From Melampsora larici-populina 98AG31 (lineage: Eukaryota > Basidiomycota > Pucciniomycetes > Pucciniales > Melampsoraceae): DNA of 64,000 nt. This document shows, piece after piece, positions 45,297-56,470 of the stretch. A program made the translations under genes and the position numbers. The notes below the pieces were generated by a model. The model was given only the letters and a program-made list of their open reading frames with translations, was not told the DNA's origin and searched no databases. The stretch lies in the NCBI RefSeq assembly GCF_000204055.1, contig NW_006768772.1:1450287-1514286 (forward strand), read 5' to 3'. Numbering within the stretch: the stretch's first letter is position 1; each line of letters begins with the position of its first letter.

Positions 45297-45518
45297 TGTG
45301 CACTGCGGGACTCGAACCCACGATCTGATCCCTATATCTAGGAGGGTGCTCTAACCACCACTACATGCAAAGTGCTGACCCGGCGGATGTGGGGTCGCGG
45401 TGACGCCGCACAAAACCCAAGGGGGGGTCTTGCAAAAGCAGGGTGTCAATCCGGGGTCAGCGCGACACCGCACCCGCGGCGTCACCACCTTGCATGTAGT
45501 GCACTGAGCTAAGTGCGC
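45297..45518 (-). tRNA. tRNA-like gene or SINE head, split by a MITE
   Basis: After removing 45359-45501 and one CAC copy, the minus strand has acceptor GCGCACT / AGTGCAC (one mismatch), a perfect D arm GCTC/GAGC inside TAGCTCAGTGGTTAGAGC (A box), and T arm GTGGG-TTCGAGT-CCCGC (B box GGTTCGAGTCC). A TTTTCTTTT pol III stop follows. The anticodon stem is weak (four pairs) and the variable loop has 8 nt, so a tRNA-derived SINE head or tRNA pseudogene is more likely than a working tRNA. It lies within Gypsy gag. Confidence 0.6.
45359..45501. mobile_element. 143-bp CACTA-type MITE inside the tRNA-like sequence
   Basis: Termini CACTACATGCAA and TTGCATGTAGTG with CAC at 45356-45358 and 45502-45504 as 3-bp duplication. 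The interior is GC-rich with pairing arms GCGGTGACGCCGC / GCGGCGTCACC. Confidence 0.8.
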
Positions 45519-46371
45519 GTGTCCAAGTGAATGTGGTGTGGAGAAACATGCCTAACACTGAGATGGCAACCCGGAATGGCCAGTGGCACTGACAACCTTA
45601 GCCGTAGGAAGTGTACATATAGGACAGAACATATCACATATCCAACAGTTCAGACGGTTGGTGAGATTGGCTAGCTCGTTGTAGCTTGAGCAGGTCTTCT
45701 TCATCCAACTTTGCCATTTGTTTAGCGGCTTTGTTGGCTGCTTGTAGTCCATCCCTTTGGTAAAGTAGGATCTTGCGCTGAAGCTCCTCATTGGTGGGAG
45801 GGGCCAAGGCTGTTGAGTTGCTGGTCCCATGCATGTTGTCTGGGTCTGAACGTGGTTGACTTGGCAGTTCAGTAGGACCGCTAGGTAAGGTAGGGATAGA
45901 CCGTGAAGTTTGGTGTACAGGTGTGATAGGGATGTTACACGGTACACAGGGCGTTGTCGGTGGAAGTTCTAATGACAATTGAGGCGTCGAAGTAGGAGAA
46001 AGGGAGCCAGAAGGTGTAGGTACGAGGGGGGTAGAAGGATTTATGGAGCGTGATGAAGGAGCAACAAAATATCCTCCTCTGTAAGTGCCGAGACCTACGT
46101 TTCTGTTCTGTGGTTGTCTGAGGATTGTCTTGGGGTTAAAGACTTGAACAAAGAGGGTGTTCCCCGCAGCTCTGGTAGTACGTCTAGATTCTTTGTTCTC
46201 CTCTTGCATTCAAGGAAGATTGATGTAGAATGGTGTGAAAGGACGAAGGGCGTAGAAGGAAGGATTGTATTGACTATAAGATAAGGTTTGTTTTATAAGG
46301 GTGATCAATTGATCAATAAGGTTTCAAAAGGCGATCAATAAAAATACTTTGAAGGTTTGAGAAAAAAAAAG

Positions 46372-46678
46372 TGTAAGGACTTTGTATGTCCTCACTGAAG
46401 GTTAAGGTGAAGGGACAGGATATGGAAGATTTATTATAATCTTCCACGTGTTGAGACTGTATCACCACAGATGTGGTGGAAGGAATTCTAGAACCGAAGT
46501 ATAAATGTATTACAAACTGACTCCAAAAGGAGATTGTGACAAAGATCAGTCAAGAATCCTTAAGGAGTTAAGATGGGATCAAAACAAGAGGAATAGATAT
46601 AGAACGTTAAGTCTTAGGTATTAAGGTATGTTAAGTAATAATAACCTTCTTGTAATGTACGTACCGAGGGACATTGCA
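46372..46678 (-). repeat. Gypsy 5' LTR (307 bp)
   Basis: Minus-strand ends TGCAATGT ... GTCCTTACA. Aligns with the 3' LTR except for two segments missing here. Confidence 0.88.
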
Positions 46679-46683
46679 GTGGT

Positions 46684-47908
46684 TATCTTGTCTACCAAGA
46701 TCTTCTTCTTGTCTTCCAATGTCTTAGCTGTCTTCACCACCTTTTTCTCTTTTGCCGCAGCCTTCTTCTCCGCTTTCTCAGCGGCTTTCTTATCCTTCTT
46801 TGTAAGAACCTCAATTGGTCTGAAGCAGAAGTGGAGCTTACCACTCCTGCTGCCAGAGATGCAGGAGCCACTGGTGCAGAAGAGACCAATTGTGCCAGAG
46901 GTATGGAGTTTGTAGAGTTGACTGACTCCATTGGGTTTGTTGATGCGGTGGCATTTACCGGTTGACCTGGTTGATTACCCGCTAGGTTCAGAGAAGCTGA
47001 TTGCATTAATGCAGAAGCTTTCTGGGCTGAGGAAGCCGCTGGAGCTGAAGACAACAAGGGAATATTGGATGTTGGACAATTTGACTTGTTTGTGCCTCCT
47101 GTATCTAAACAAATTAGACACTTTATATCAGTTAAACCAAATATACTTTTGTCTCTCTAGGTTCCCCCCCAAGACTAGTCTTGTATTGGTAAAGAGGACA
47201 TTCTCCTCCCACCTAAACAACAAGCAAATACTCAAATCAAAACTTGATAACAAGGTTTCACTTGGAGCCAGTTGACTAAACAACAAGCTCCTAAGAGCCT
47301 CTCAAACAACCTCTATAGAAAGGTATAGGACAAATCTGGGTATAGCAAACAAGTTGCTCTTTGAGGATAGAGAATTAACTCTGTAGAAATTGGAAAATTG
47401 AAATATATGTGAGGAAAAAGGAGGAATGTCTCTTATTCTTACAATTTTCTTTTTCAGTCAAACCCTCAAGTGACAATTGGGTTTACCCAAAAGACAATCC
47501 CCCCATAGGACTAGGACCTGAATTTGATGATAATTGGGATTCAGGAATCCCCAGAGGAGCTGGTTCCAATTCCGTGGGCATCTTCTTGAATCTAGTTGAT
47601 GTAAGTAAATTTGTCAAATGCCTAGGGGAAGGTGATCTTGAGTTGTTTTGATCAACAGAATTCTGACTTTGAATTTCCTCTCCGTCAATATCTGATGAGG
47701 ATGTTTGATCCGGGATATCTATTGCTGAAGATGTTGTCACTAATGGAGTTCTCAATGCTGCTCTTCTACTTATCTCCACCACTTGTTGTAAAGACCTCTT
47801 TCTTGTGTTCTCTTCTCTTTCTTGAAATTGACTAGCCACCAGTTTTTTCCAATGATCTTTGTACTGAGGTAAAAATGACTTTTTGGATTTTTCCACCCTA
47901 AATCCCAT
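46684..47908 (-). pseudogene. Gag-like retroelement gene, 5' half (split by the Gypsy element)
   Basis: The first exon (47908 to ~47485) starts MGFRVEKSKKSFLPQYKDHW and ends GPSPMGGLSFG at a GTAAAC donor. The second (~47110-46684) has SSAPAASSAQKASALMQSAS and, after a frame change near 46830, a Lys/Ala-rich run KKDKKAAEKAEKKAAAKEKK. It continues at 37976 on the other side of the Gypsy element. No enzyme domain; interpreted as gag because its far end resembles the DIRS gag. Confidence 0.5.
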
Positions 47909-48142
47909 TCAGAGATGACACTCAAAAAAATTTAGGAGCTAAGAATTCCTATGAGAGTTGAATGAAGAGAGAAAAAATGTTGCTATGAGAGAAGAGAGGT
48001 TGAAGGCGAGTGTGGGACTTCCAATAAAGAGGGAAATTCTTTCCTCTGAGTGTACCAAACTCCAATGGTCACATGACTCTCCAAAGGAGCTGTCATGCTC
48101 TGAGTCTGTGTGACACCTCATCTTTCTATGCAATCTACACGT

Positions 48143-48310
48143 TGTAGAACTGATAACCCAACAAGGGTTATACAGAGCGTGAAGGGGCTAATCTACTAAT
48201 AAAAATGACTAGTAGAATATGTCTAAAGACTGCCCTCCTAAAACAAGACAATCAGAAAGGGGAACTCTGTTGAATTGAGTACTGATAAGGCACCAGAGAA
48301 AAGCATCTTT
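48143..48310 (+). repeat. LTR-like repeat, copy 4
   Basis: Starts TGTAGAACTGATAACCC and shares CTACTAATAAA, AAAGACTGCC and AAGGCACCAGAGAAA with the copies at 15731 and 33163. Its first hairpin uses different bases but the same loop AACAA. Right limit estimated. Confidence 0.65.
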
Positions 48311-49289
48311 AAAGGACCAAGAGCACATGGATTTTGTCTCAAAATCACAATTTTAATGAACTGGACATTGTTGAAAATGTCATTTTCTGCTGCCCCAGGT
48401 CTTTGGAGGTCTTTGCTCCTTTGGTTCCTGGGTCGGAGTTCTTCATACAAGTTCTTCTACTTGGCTTCAGCTTGTCAAATTTATTCAAAAGATAGGTGGA
48501 TTTGTTGTTGTGTCACATGTGAGTGTGTGGAATTGGTGAATATAGTGTCAGTGAGGTGATGATAATGTGATTGGTGGTGATGAAGAAGGTGAGGTGGTAA
48601 CAAATGGTGATTGTCTTGGGCTGACTTACCTTCACTTGGGTTGCAAGTGAGATGGTGTGTATGTGTATGTAGATGTTGTCAATAAGCACAGCCATTGAAC
48701 CAACTATTGAACACAATATAGAGCAAGCTCTATTGATTCAATGAACTAACCGCAATATTTTGACCAACAAGAAACTAAGATGACAAGCTAAGTGCATGGC
48801 TAACACTAACCAAAGAGGTTTTGATCAGAGAGTGAAAGGTAATTGGAGTGGAATGGACCTGGTAATAGCTTGTAAGAAAAGTTAAACTTGTACTTTGATT
48901 AATTGGTAGTAAAAATAATGAAGAGAAACAAATACAAGGGAAAACGAAGTGGCTTTTATACCCTTCTTGGCAGCCAATGTGTAAACAAATGTAACTAATG
49001 ACTGATCTAATTAATACACACTATTCAAGAAACTGATGTGATGACATATTTAGATTATTCAAATTATCAATCCTTCAAGCCGCTCACTTCCTCTTCCAAA
49101 GTATTATCCCGTAACCAACTTAGGTGAGCGCCCCTTTGAGTTATACATGTTCCCAGACCACTGGACAACAGTTCCCACATGTTAGAATCCATTATAGGTT
49201 TTATACGTAATGATACTCAAATTGGGTCCTCAACCCATTTTGATAATCAATAACTGAATATCCGCCTTGTTCCCAGCTATTGGAGCTTC
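48311..49289. other. Stretch without recognised genes
   Basis: AT-rich, with short frames only and a region rich in GTGGTGATGA near 48550-48620. No repeat family recognised. Confidence 0.3.
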
Positions 49290-49640
49290 AATTCCATTAT
49301 TTTTTTGTATTTTTAGATTCCATATTGATGAATGTACTAACAATGAACAGTGGTACACAAACATGAACAACCAACCTAAAAACCCATGGACAAAACCCAT
49401 GACCACCCAATGGAATTTGGGTTTTGTCAAACGGGGAAGTGGAAAACCAATGGACAAAACCCCCAAAACAATCAGGTTGTCATGGGTTTTTTCCATGGGT
49501 TTTCCGGTTGGGTGTTCAAGTTTGTGTACCACTAACCTTCATTTTCATCAAATTACAAACTGTAACCAATACTAAAATTTGGGCCACAAGATTCCTAAGG
49601 ACATTTTGATTTCTAAGAAACCACATAACTTTTACAATTT
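49290..49640. repeat. Diverged relative of the 20000-20815 element arms
   Basis: CCATATTGATGAATGTACTAACAATGAA and CAAATTACAAACTGTAACCAATACTAAAATTTGG parallel the inner arm text at 20160-20240 in the same order. Interrupted by a 185-bp MITE. Confidence 0.6.
49349..49533. mobile_element. 185-bp MITE (AGTGGTACAC termini, AAC duplication)
   Basis: AGTGGTACACAAAC at the left and GTTTGTGTACCACT at the right, with AAC at 49346-49348 and 49534-49536. Inner arms AAAACCCATGG/CCATGGGTTTT also pair. Confidence 0.8.
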
Positions 49641-49730
49641 TTGTCTAAAAGCCTTGATTGCTAGCTCATTATGATGCCACATGTGTGATGAACATACTTT
49701 GCTAAGGTTTCAAATCCATAGCTCTCAAAT

Positions 49731-49967
49731 GGAACAAGTCATCTAAGTTTGAATACAGCTGTTTCAACAAAGATTGTTTTTTTTGAAAATCTCATCAATA
49801 GCCGGTCTCAAAGCAAACCCGGTTGGCAAAAAACCCGGTACACCTGGTTGTCTTTTTGGCTTGGAGGTGTCAAAAATGTCAACTCAATACACAAAGTTGG
49901 AACAAGTCATCTAAGTTTGAATACAGCTGTTTCAACAAAGATTGTTTTTTTTGAAAATCTCATCAAT
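49731..49967. repeat. 70-bp direct repeat, spacing 168 bp
   Basis: GGAACAAGTCATCTAAGTTT to AAAATCTCATCAAT appears at 49731-49799 and again at 49899-49967. Between them is a segment related to the MITE at 36980 (AAAAAACCCGG, GGTGTCAAAAATGTCAA). Confidence 0.75.
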
Positions 49968-50456
49968 GTGCAAAACCTGGTTTTGTCCCTCACTTGATTT
50001 TGTCTCTCCGCTAATAGGAAGAATACAGAAAAGAATAAACCTGTAATCAAGTTTTGTCTCTTGTTTTACCCTGTTTTACCTGCTGCGGAGACAACTTTCT
50101 CCAAAAAAAGTTGTCAACCTTTCTTGAAATGGCTGTAAACATACACATTCTTTGTCCTGAAATCTTTGGAAGACTATTTGCACATCCAACGTCTCAATGA
50201 AAGCTCTGGAGGAAGCGTTCAGCTTTCCAAAGGACTCAAAATCAAAGGGTTTTCAAGAAAGAGTAAATAATGGAATACAGAAAGATCAAAGCATGGTTCG
50301 AAAAGTTAACAAGAAAGTAAAAATTGCAGTTGTTAAAAGTCATCTACATGATACTTTCGATCAAACAGAGAAACAACGATTCCAAAATCCAATTAAATTG
50401 TAAAAAGTACACCAGTATTTTGTAATTTTTGATGCTTTGCTTTTGATCACATCAAT

Positions 50457-53400
50457 TCATAATTCTGAATGATTATAAAATCCAGAAGCAGGCACTTCTT
50501 TTAATCTACACGCGTTACCATCACAACCATTGAAAGAGATATCATTTCCAGCCTGGTATTTAACAAAGCAAACGGTAAGATATGAGAGTGGGTTTAAGAA
50601 AATGTTAAAAGATAGAAAAACATGATAAAAAAGAAACCTTACCCATGAATAAGTTTGGCCATTCATTTGAAATGCGAAAAAGTAAATCAAACCAAAGATA
50701 GCTACACCGGCTCCAATACCAGCTGGTAAAACTAAGGCATATTTATCTGATGTATTCATATTTATAATTAGTATATTGACCATCAATTTTGATGATATTG
50801 TGATGAGTTCTACTTACCATACCAAGCTACGTAGCGAGGTTTGAGGTATCTTTGAAAGAAGAGAGCTAATGGTACAACGGGCCTGTAAGGTAATCAAAAA
50901 ACAAATCATTCCCGACATCGAAAATAAGTCAAAGGTCATGAGAACTCTTGGGGATCATGCCAATTCGAGTTCATTATCTACTTCTCTGCTTACGTTATAT
51001 ATGCTAGATTATGAGATCCATATGTCAAGAAACCGCCAACGATGACAGGCTATGAAAGAAATTGATCAGAAATTGAAAACCGATATGGTAACAAAATTCA
51101 AACATTGTGAAAAAGTTGTCGATTGGATGTTGCAAAAAAGAAAAACTGACTGTATGAATCATCTTCCATCCTGGCTTAGGCCATATCTTGTTCAAAGTCC
51201 AAGGTACAAATGGTGCTATCGCTCCGATCCTAAAAAACGTTAAAAAAGGATCCGCGTAAGGCACGTTCCATCCCCTTGAAAGAGGTATTTTTATTGTAAA
51301 GAATATGTAACTTACAAGAAGCCGTACATACAGTAATGATATACTGCTCCAGGTTTAGTGAAAAGTTCATGGGGGCCGACTACACCCCAAAGGACAGATG
51401 CTGAAAGAAGGTTTGAAAATTCAAAATGGTGGCGGACGACGACGGATATGAATCAGGATGAAAGGGGGTTGAGTACCTGTAAAGAAAGTGTTGTAACCTG
51501 CAGAAGATGCAGAACAGAGTATGAGCTTAAATGTATTCAAGACTAAATGAAAAGATTATCCCGTAAGACTTACCCGGGCAAGTGAAATGTAGATGTTGTT
51601 TTGGGTCACATAGATCAGGGATTGTCGCCATTTGCCATCGGAGTACTTTGGTTTTCGACACGGAAAGACTCATGAACATTTTTTTTCTTTTTTGGACAGC
51701 TTTCTAGTTCCAGCTTACCTCCTAATGAAATGAATGCAGATAACACTGTAGCAACTGTCTGTCCTATAAACAAAGCTCTAGGTGGAACCTTCAAATCGAT
51801 CTAATTGTCAGTGGTGAATTTGAATGCTTTGAATTAAATTGCACTTGCGACTGACCTTCACGTAGTGAGCAAGCTATAAGATGAGAGGATGAGAGTAAGG
51901 GATGATGTTAGTATGTGATAAATTAAAAAGAAATCAATATACCCACCTTCATGTCTGATGCGTATCCAAGGGCTTGTGCCATGGTGATATAACCATACGC
52001 TATGTGGTTCGAAGAGCAGAACATTGGTTTCCGATTCGAGAAACTCAAGGTTTGGATGGAAAACTGTCTCACTTTTGAAAAGCATGTTTGCAATCGGTCT
52101 TTTAGTTTTAGAAGATTTGAATTTGGTACAAAAAAGTAAAAGTAAGCAAATGCCCAAATTATCAAGTTTTATCTAGAAAAACAACTCGAAAACCAACCTT
52201 CCTGCCAGAGCATATCCACCTACCAGTTCCGATAAAACCTTCGATACAATACACTAGTAAGCAAAAACACCAGCAAAAACACCATGGTTGGTTTGTACAT
52301 CACGACGCTGACATTAAGAGGGGCCGAGACTGAGGCTACGGCGCTCACTGCAGGGATTAAACTCGTCAGAATCGTCTGCCAGAACATCAGAACTTGGTCA
52401 AATTGAGACACTTACTGATTCCACTGGGGATGACCAGGACGATGGCGATCGCAAGGGCAAAAACCTATCAAACAGTATTTTTAGGCTGCTTAAAACCCGC
52501 AGATATAACATAATAGGTACTTACTAAGCCCCAGACAGGCATCTGTGTTTCGCTGTCAAGTTAAATAACATAAGCCTCGAAATCGTTTCAAATCTCTAGA
52601 CTGCTAGAAAGTCAAAACTTACTAGTACTCAATCATGAATATTGCAAGACCTATGGAAATAACACCAATAATCATAAACCACCATTCCGGTACTGCAAAA
52701 GAAGCGAAGAGACTATCAACGACGGTCGAATTTGTACATAAAACTATGTCTTATACCTTCTGGATAAGCTTGCATGAGCTGATAATGAATATCTCCATCT
52801 GGCTCTTGTTGGGTATCATCACTTCCCAAGCCATGGTCAGAATTGTCTGATTTCCATATCTTTTTGAAAATTTCACTTCTTTTACAAGATTTTGCAAGTT
52901 GACCAAAACCTCCCGCAATGTGCCTTCGGTAGTAAAGAGCAGAATGGACCACAGTACTGGTGTAGAACGCAAAAAATGCGGTATATCTGTGAAAGGGTGG
53001 AAGGAGCAGTATAAGTTTGGAGCTCAAATCTCCCAGAGCTGAAGAGTCTTTTGTACCACACTTACTCGATGATATTAGAGGCGGCAATGAAAGGCGGGGA
53101 GTAGGCTTTGTATTTCGCCTTGAAGAAATGGTTCTGATGTGAGTACAAAAACACAGAGCTGCTGAGTGAAGAGTGGAAAACTACCTGATCAAGCACCCCA
53201 TTTGCATCCAATACTCTGCTTGCGTTATATCGCTTGCTTCAAACACAAAGAAGGAAGGCAATTCGGTGAATATGATAATTAAAATGACATTGCTGTGTTA
53301 TCTTGACTGACCCCATTTGGTCAAAGACTCCTATTATTTAAGCAAATAGTGTATCAGTACTTACACGTAACGTGTAAAAACAGATTATCTGGTCTGCTTA

Positions 53401-55600
53401 CCGTTACTATTAATAGGCAAGTAGGCTGAGTACAAAGTATTTCTGAAGTACAAAACGGCTATGCCGATGAACGCCCCAATAGCCCCAGTATAGTGGTTCA
53501 TCTTGAAGTTTTCGGAATTGCGATCAGTTCAGTGCTTTACAATGTCGCTTACGAGGTTACAGCAGCTCACAATGGACCATAGAGGCGTAACAATGGGGTC
53601 CAAGTCCATGAAGTTCCAGTCCAAAGTCGGGAAGGGATTGAGGCCTAGACCACTGACCGTGCCTGTGATCATGGCTAGTTTGACATTTTCGGGTGCAATC
53701 CATGTGGTCCAGCTGATAAAAAAAGATTGTCAGCAAGGAAACAGGCTTCCTTTTTCAAGGTCATTCCACCTACTTGAAAAATGAAAGACTCTGAAAAAAT
53801 ACATCGGGAAGGATGAAATCTAAAGCAGTTAAGCCATGTTGTCAGCGTGGAATAGACTAGTGAATAGTAATATAGAACCAACATATTCCGTAGGTGACCT
53901 GATTAGAATCGAATGTCATAGGCATTAGTGAATGTACTCAATAGACAAGGTATAGAGAAGCAAACTTACTGCACATATGGAAAAAAACCTCATTTGGGAC
54001 AACTTCCACCCATTGATTGGGCCAACATTTTTGCTGTCTACAGAATGCAAAGCGCGTAGAACAGCGATCTCTAAAAGATTTCCCCACCAAACCTTTCACT
54101 TGAAATGTCAGGTCCCGACTTGTGGGATGTTCAGAATAGTCATGACTTACCATCGCTGCAGGATAGACTAGAAATCTACGCTCAAGTGATTTCGAAAGGA
54201 GTTTTCGTTAGTAAATGATCATATTTTGGATTTGCGTTTGTTTTGAATGACCTTTTTGTCATCCCAGCCAAAGTGTAGCCGATGAGTTGCGTACTCAGAA
54301 CCAATGACACTTGAAAGCCCATGTTGTCAGCCAGAGTAGGATTGTTGTAAAATCGTTTGATCTTAAGTACAGCGATGATATCTGTTGCCTGTATCGAGTC
54401 GAATGTGAGCTCTACCGCGTTTTCCAACTTCTGATGTTGAGTAAAATGTCGCGCCGAGATGTTGACTCACGTAGGCTCCCCCGAATGATGCATTGGCCAT
54501 CTAAGAAGAGACGTAAATCGTAGAAGTCAAAAATATTGAAATGTAGGCCCAATCCAAGGGAGAGCAGTCTTACAATACTGATCAACATGTGTTCCTTCAT
54601 ACTGAGTTTATAAAAAAGAGGTTCATGTGAAGATCAGACTCTTTTCCTCTGTTTGGCGTTCTCTACGAAACAGATGGAATGACTTCTCACTTGAAAGGGC
54701 CAGGATTGAGAGTGAAAGGATAACCCAAGATACGAAAGACCCGCTTGGGTAAAACCCTCGCCATCAAACCTGATGAGTAAGAATGGTATCAGGTTGTATA
54801 TTCATTACCAAAGACCTGTTTTCGCCTAGATGCACGTCGAAGACACTCACAGCCTATTGGAAATGACACGAGTTGTGCAAAGGTCACAGACAGCCCAATA
54901 GATGGCTGACGAGGGGCAAAGAATTGATTGAGCCCAGTCCCCAAAAAGACAAGTAGTAATCCAATCGTCCACATCCTGGAAAATGATCGGCAGATCATAA
55001 ACGTTGCAATAAGCAACTGACTACGCGATGCGAGGTAAATGAATACCGACCGAAAGGTCATTACTGGTGTTGTAGGATCGTCAAAAGGCTCGACACAAGC
55101 CCGAACCTGCGATTGAAAAGACATTCATCATCTTGTATCGAAATCTTGAATTGGCATCCCTAGCTGGGCCTCTCAGACTTACCTCAGGATACGGTGAATT
55201 TTCTTTGGCTAGTTTTAGCTCTGCGCGAACGGCTACCGTGATTTCCACGATTTCCCTTTCCGATACATCGGGGTTGAAGGCTGCAGAAGCTTGTTGAAGT
55301 AACTGGGCTGGAAAATTGAGATCATCTCTGATGCGAACAATGATCAGGAATGGGTAGAAGGATATGTGGCAGGAAGCCTGTTTCACTCTTCAGACTGAGT
55401 ATACGAGGTGAACCTGATACTCACTCATTTTCTTTGATCACACTTTGCAGGTATCGAAGGTGACTCTCCACGTCTTCTGGTTCGAGGCTCTTCTCATCGA
55501 TTGGTGGTTTGTCACTTAAATCAAGGTCGACACTTGGCTGTGTTTGGGACCCTTCCAGCGGGTCGGCTTGCCGTGTTTCAAAGCGATAGACATCTGCCAT
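50457..55600 (-). CDS. OPT-family oligopeptide transporter, many exons
   Basis: Start at 55600 (MADVYRFETRQADPLEGSQT), stop at 50457-50459. Landmarks in order: ENSPYPE-VR (the OPT SPYPEVR motif), PFDDPTTPVMTFR, GTGLNQFFAPRQPSIGLSVT, DIIAVLKIKRFYNNPTLADN, FLVYPAAM, NGWKLSQMRFF, SGLGLNPFPTLDWNFMD, EYTAFFAFYTSTVVHSALYY, VPEWWFMIIGVISIGLAIF, GYITMAQALGYASDMKVG, GAIAPFVPWTLNKIWPKPGW and KYALVLPAGIGAGVAIFGLI. Each piece lies in a separate small exon with GT-AG borders. OPT proteins are plasma-membrane proton-coupled importers of small peptides or glutathione-like compounds; rusts use them for host nitrogen. I saw no stop inside the landmark exons. Not every exon edge was resolved. Confidence 0.9.
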
Positions 55601-55788
55601 GAGTTATTGATTGTTGGAGGAAATAGATATCAGACTTTGCTACTGTCTTGGATAGGAAGTGGAAGGCGGTCGTGAAGGTGTTGCGAACAAAGGATGAAGA
55701 ATACGAAGAATTAACAGAGTTACTCAAGCATCCTCAGTCGACGGAGACTTCTCACAATTGTCCAGTTAAAGTATATACATCGCGAGAG

Positions 55789-56470
55789 TCAAACCTGAGA
55801 GCCGTCAGGCCAGTTCCGGGTCACAGCCTCACAGGCTCCACAGAAACAATTGCCGAGCCTGCTGAACATCAATTAAGAAAAAATTAATTCACACGGTTGA
55901 AGAGATACGTACTTATTACGGATCAAATTATGTGAGTAGTGTCCTGAACTTGGAAAAGAATCATTGACAGGTGACTCGCGGTCCGAATTCGACTGAGATT
56001 TCCCCTGGGGTATGTATTCGTTTTTGAGCTGTACTGGCCAGAGTGGAGTAGTGAATTCCAAACTTTGCATGAGCGTGATGAAGTTAGACTACATATAAGT
56101 GATCATGGGCTCAGAAATGTTTCTCGAGTGTAACTCATCTCACATTCGTACAACACGTTTCGAAATCAACCCCGCAGAACGAATTCGTCTCAAAAGGCTC
56201 ACACTTCGCGTTTTTTTGCATTGCTTTGAGTGCTTTTGGAGCCGTTAGACCTATCAAAATTTGCATACGCATCAAGGCAGAGGACTCCTGATGCGAGTGG
56301 CAAGTATTCATCGAGAGAATACGAGATGTAACGGGACGGCTTGCACTCGTTTTGGCATCCAAACTAGAAATTACGCCTGTTAAACTCAAAAATACAATCG
56401 TACCTTTGGGCTGTGCTTCAATGCCGATCACGAACAAAATTTCACATTTATTGAACTTTGATGACACCAT
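55789..56470 (-). CDS. Unrecognised cysteine-containing protein (191 aa, 3 exons)
   Basis: Exons 56470-56144, 56088-55913 and 55861-55789, with introns of 55 and 51 nt (GTGAGA..TAG, GTACGT..CAG) and matching phases. The N-terminus is MVSSKFNKCEILFVIGIEAQ, then a hydrophobic stretch GTIVFLSLTGVISSLDA that could be a signal-peptide core. Cysteines occur as NTCHSH, AKCEPF, NSFCGVDFETCC and GNCFCGAC. No domain recognised. It sits 188 bp upstream of the OPT gene on the same strand. A secreted effector-type protein is possible but unproven; the hydrophobic core lies rather far from the start. Confidence 0.5.

Larger units (their letters stand above)
44480..46209 (-). pseudogene. Gypsy gag, broken
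   Basis: The N-terminus (46209-45552) is Pro/Ser/Thr-rich and ends QAANKAAKQMAKLDEEDLLK. The core follows at 45141-44621 with LYQLIGKTASWNAF and MERLQHLKMKETEDFRTYST. A Cys-rich knuckle-like segment GLCHYCKRQCGSKTRC lies near 44550. It is interrupted by the tRNA-like insert and several frame changes. Confidence 0.65.
37982..46678 (-). mobile_element. Ty3/Gypsy LTR retrotransposon (8.7 kb) with nested insertions
   Basis: Element on the minus strand: 5' LTR at 46372-46678, 3' LTR at 37982-38494, 5-bp duplication GTGGT at 37977-37981 and 46679-46683. A polypurine tract (GGGGGGGAGAA on the minus strand) lies just inside the 3' LTR. Gene order gag, protease, RT, RNase H, integrase is Ty3/Gypsy. 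It is interrupted by a gag-only element in RT (41313-43301) and a tRNA-like insert in gag (~45297-45518). The LTRs have diverged in sequence and length, so this is an older insertion. Confidence 0.92.

Noticed and set aside
55648..55887. 79-codon ORF (+) upstream of the OPT gene
   Set aside because: Begins without an ATG in good context and is antisense to the third exon of the 191-aa gene and to the OPT promoter.
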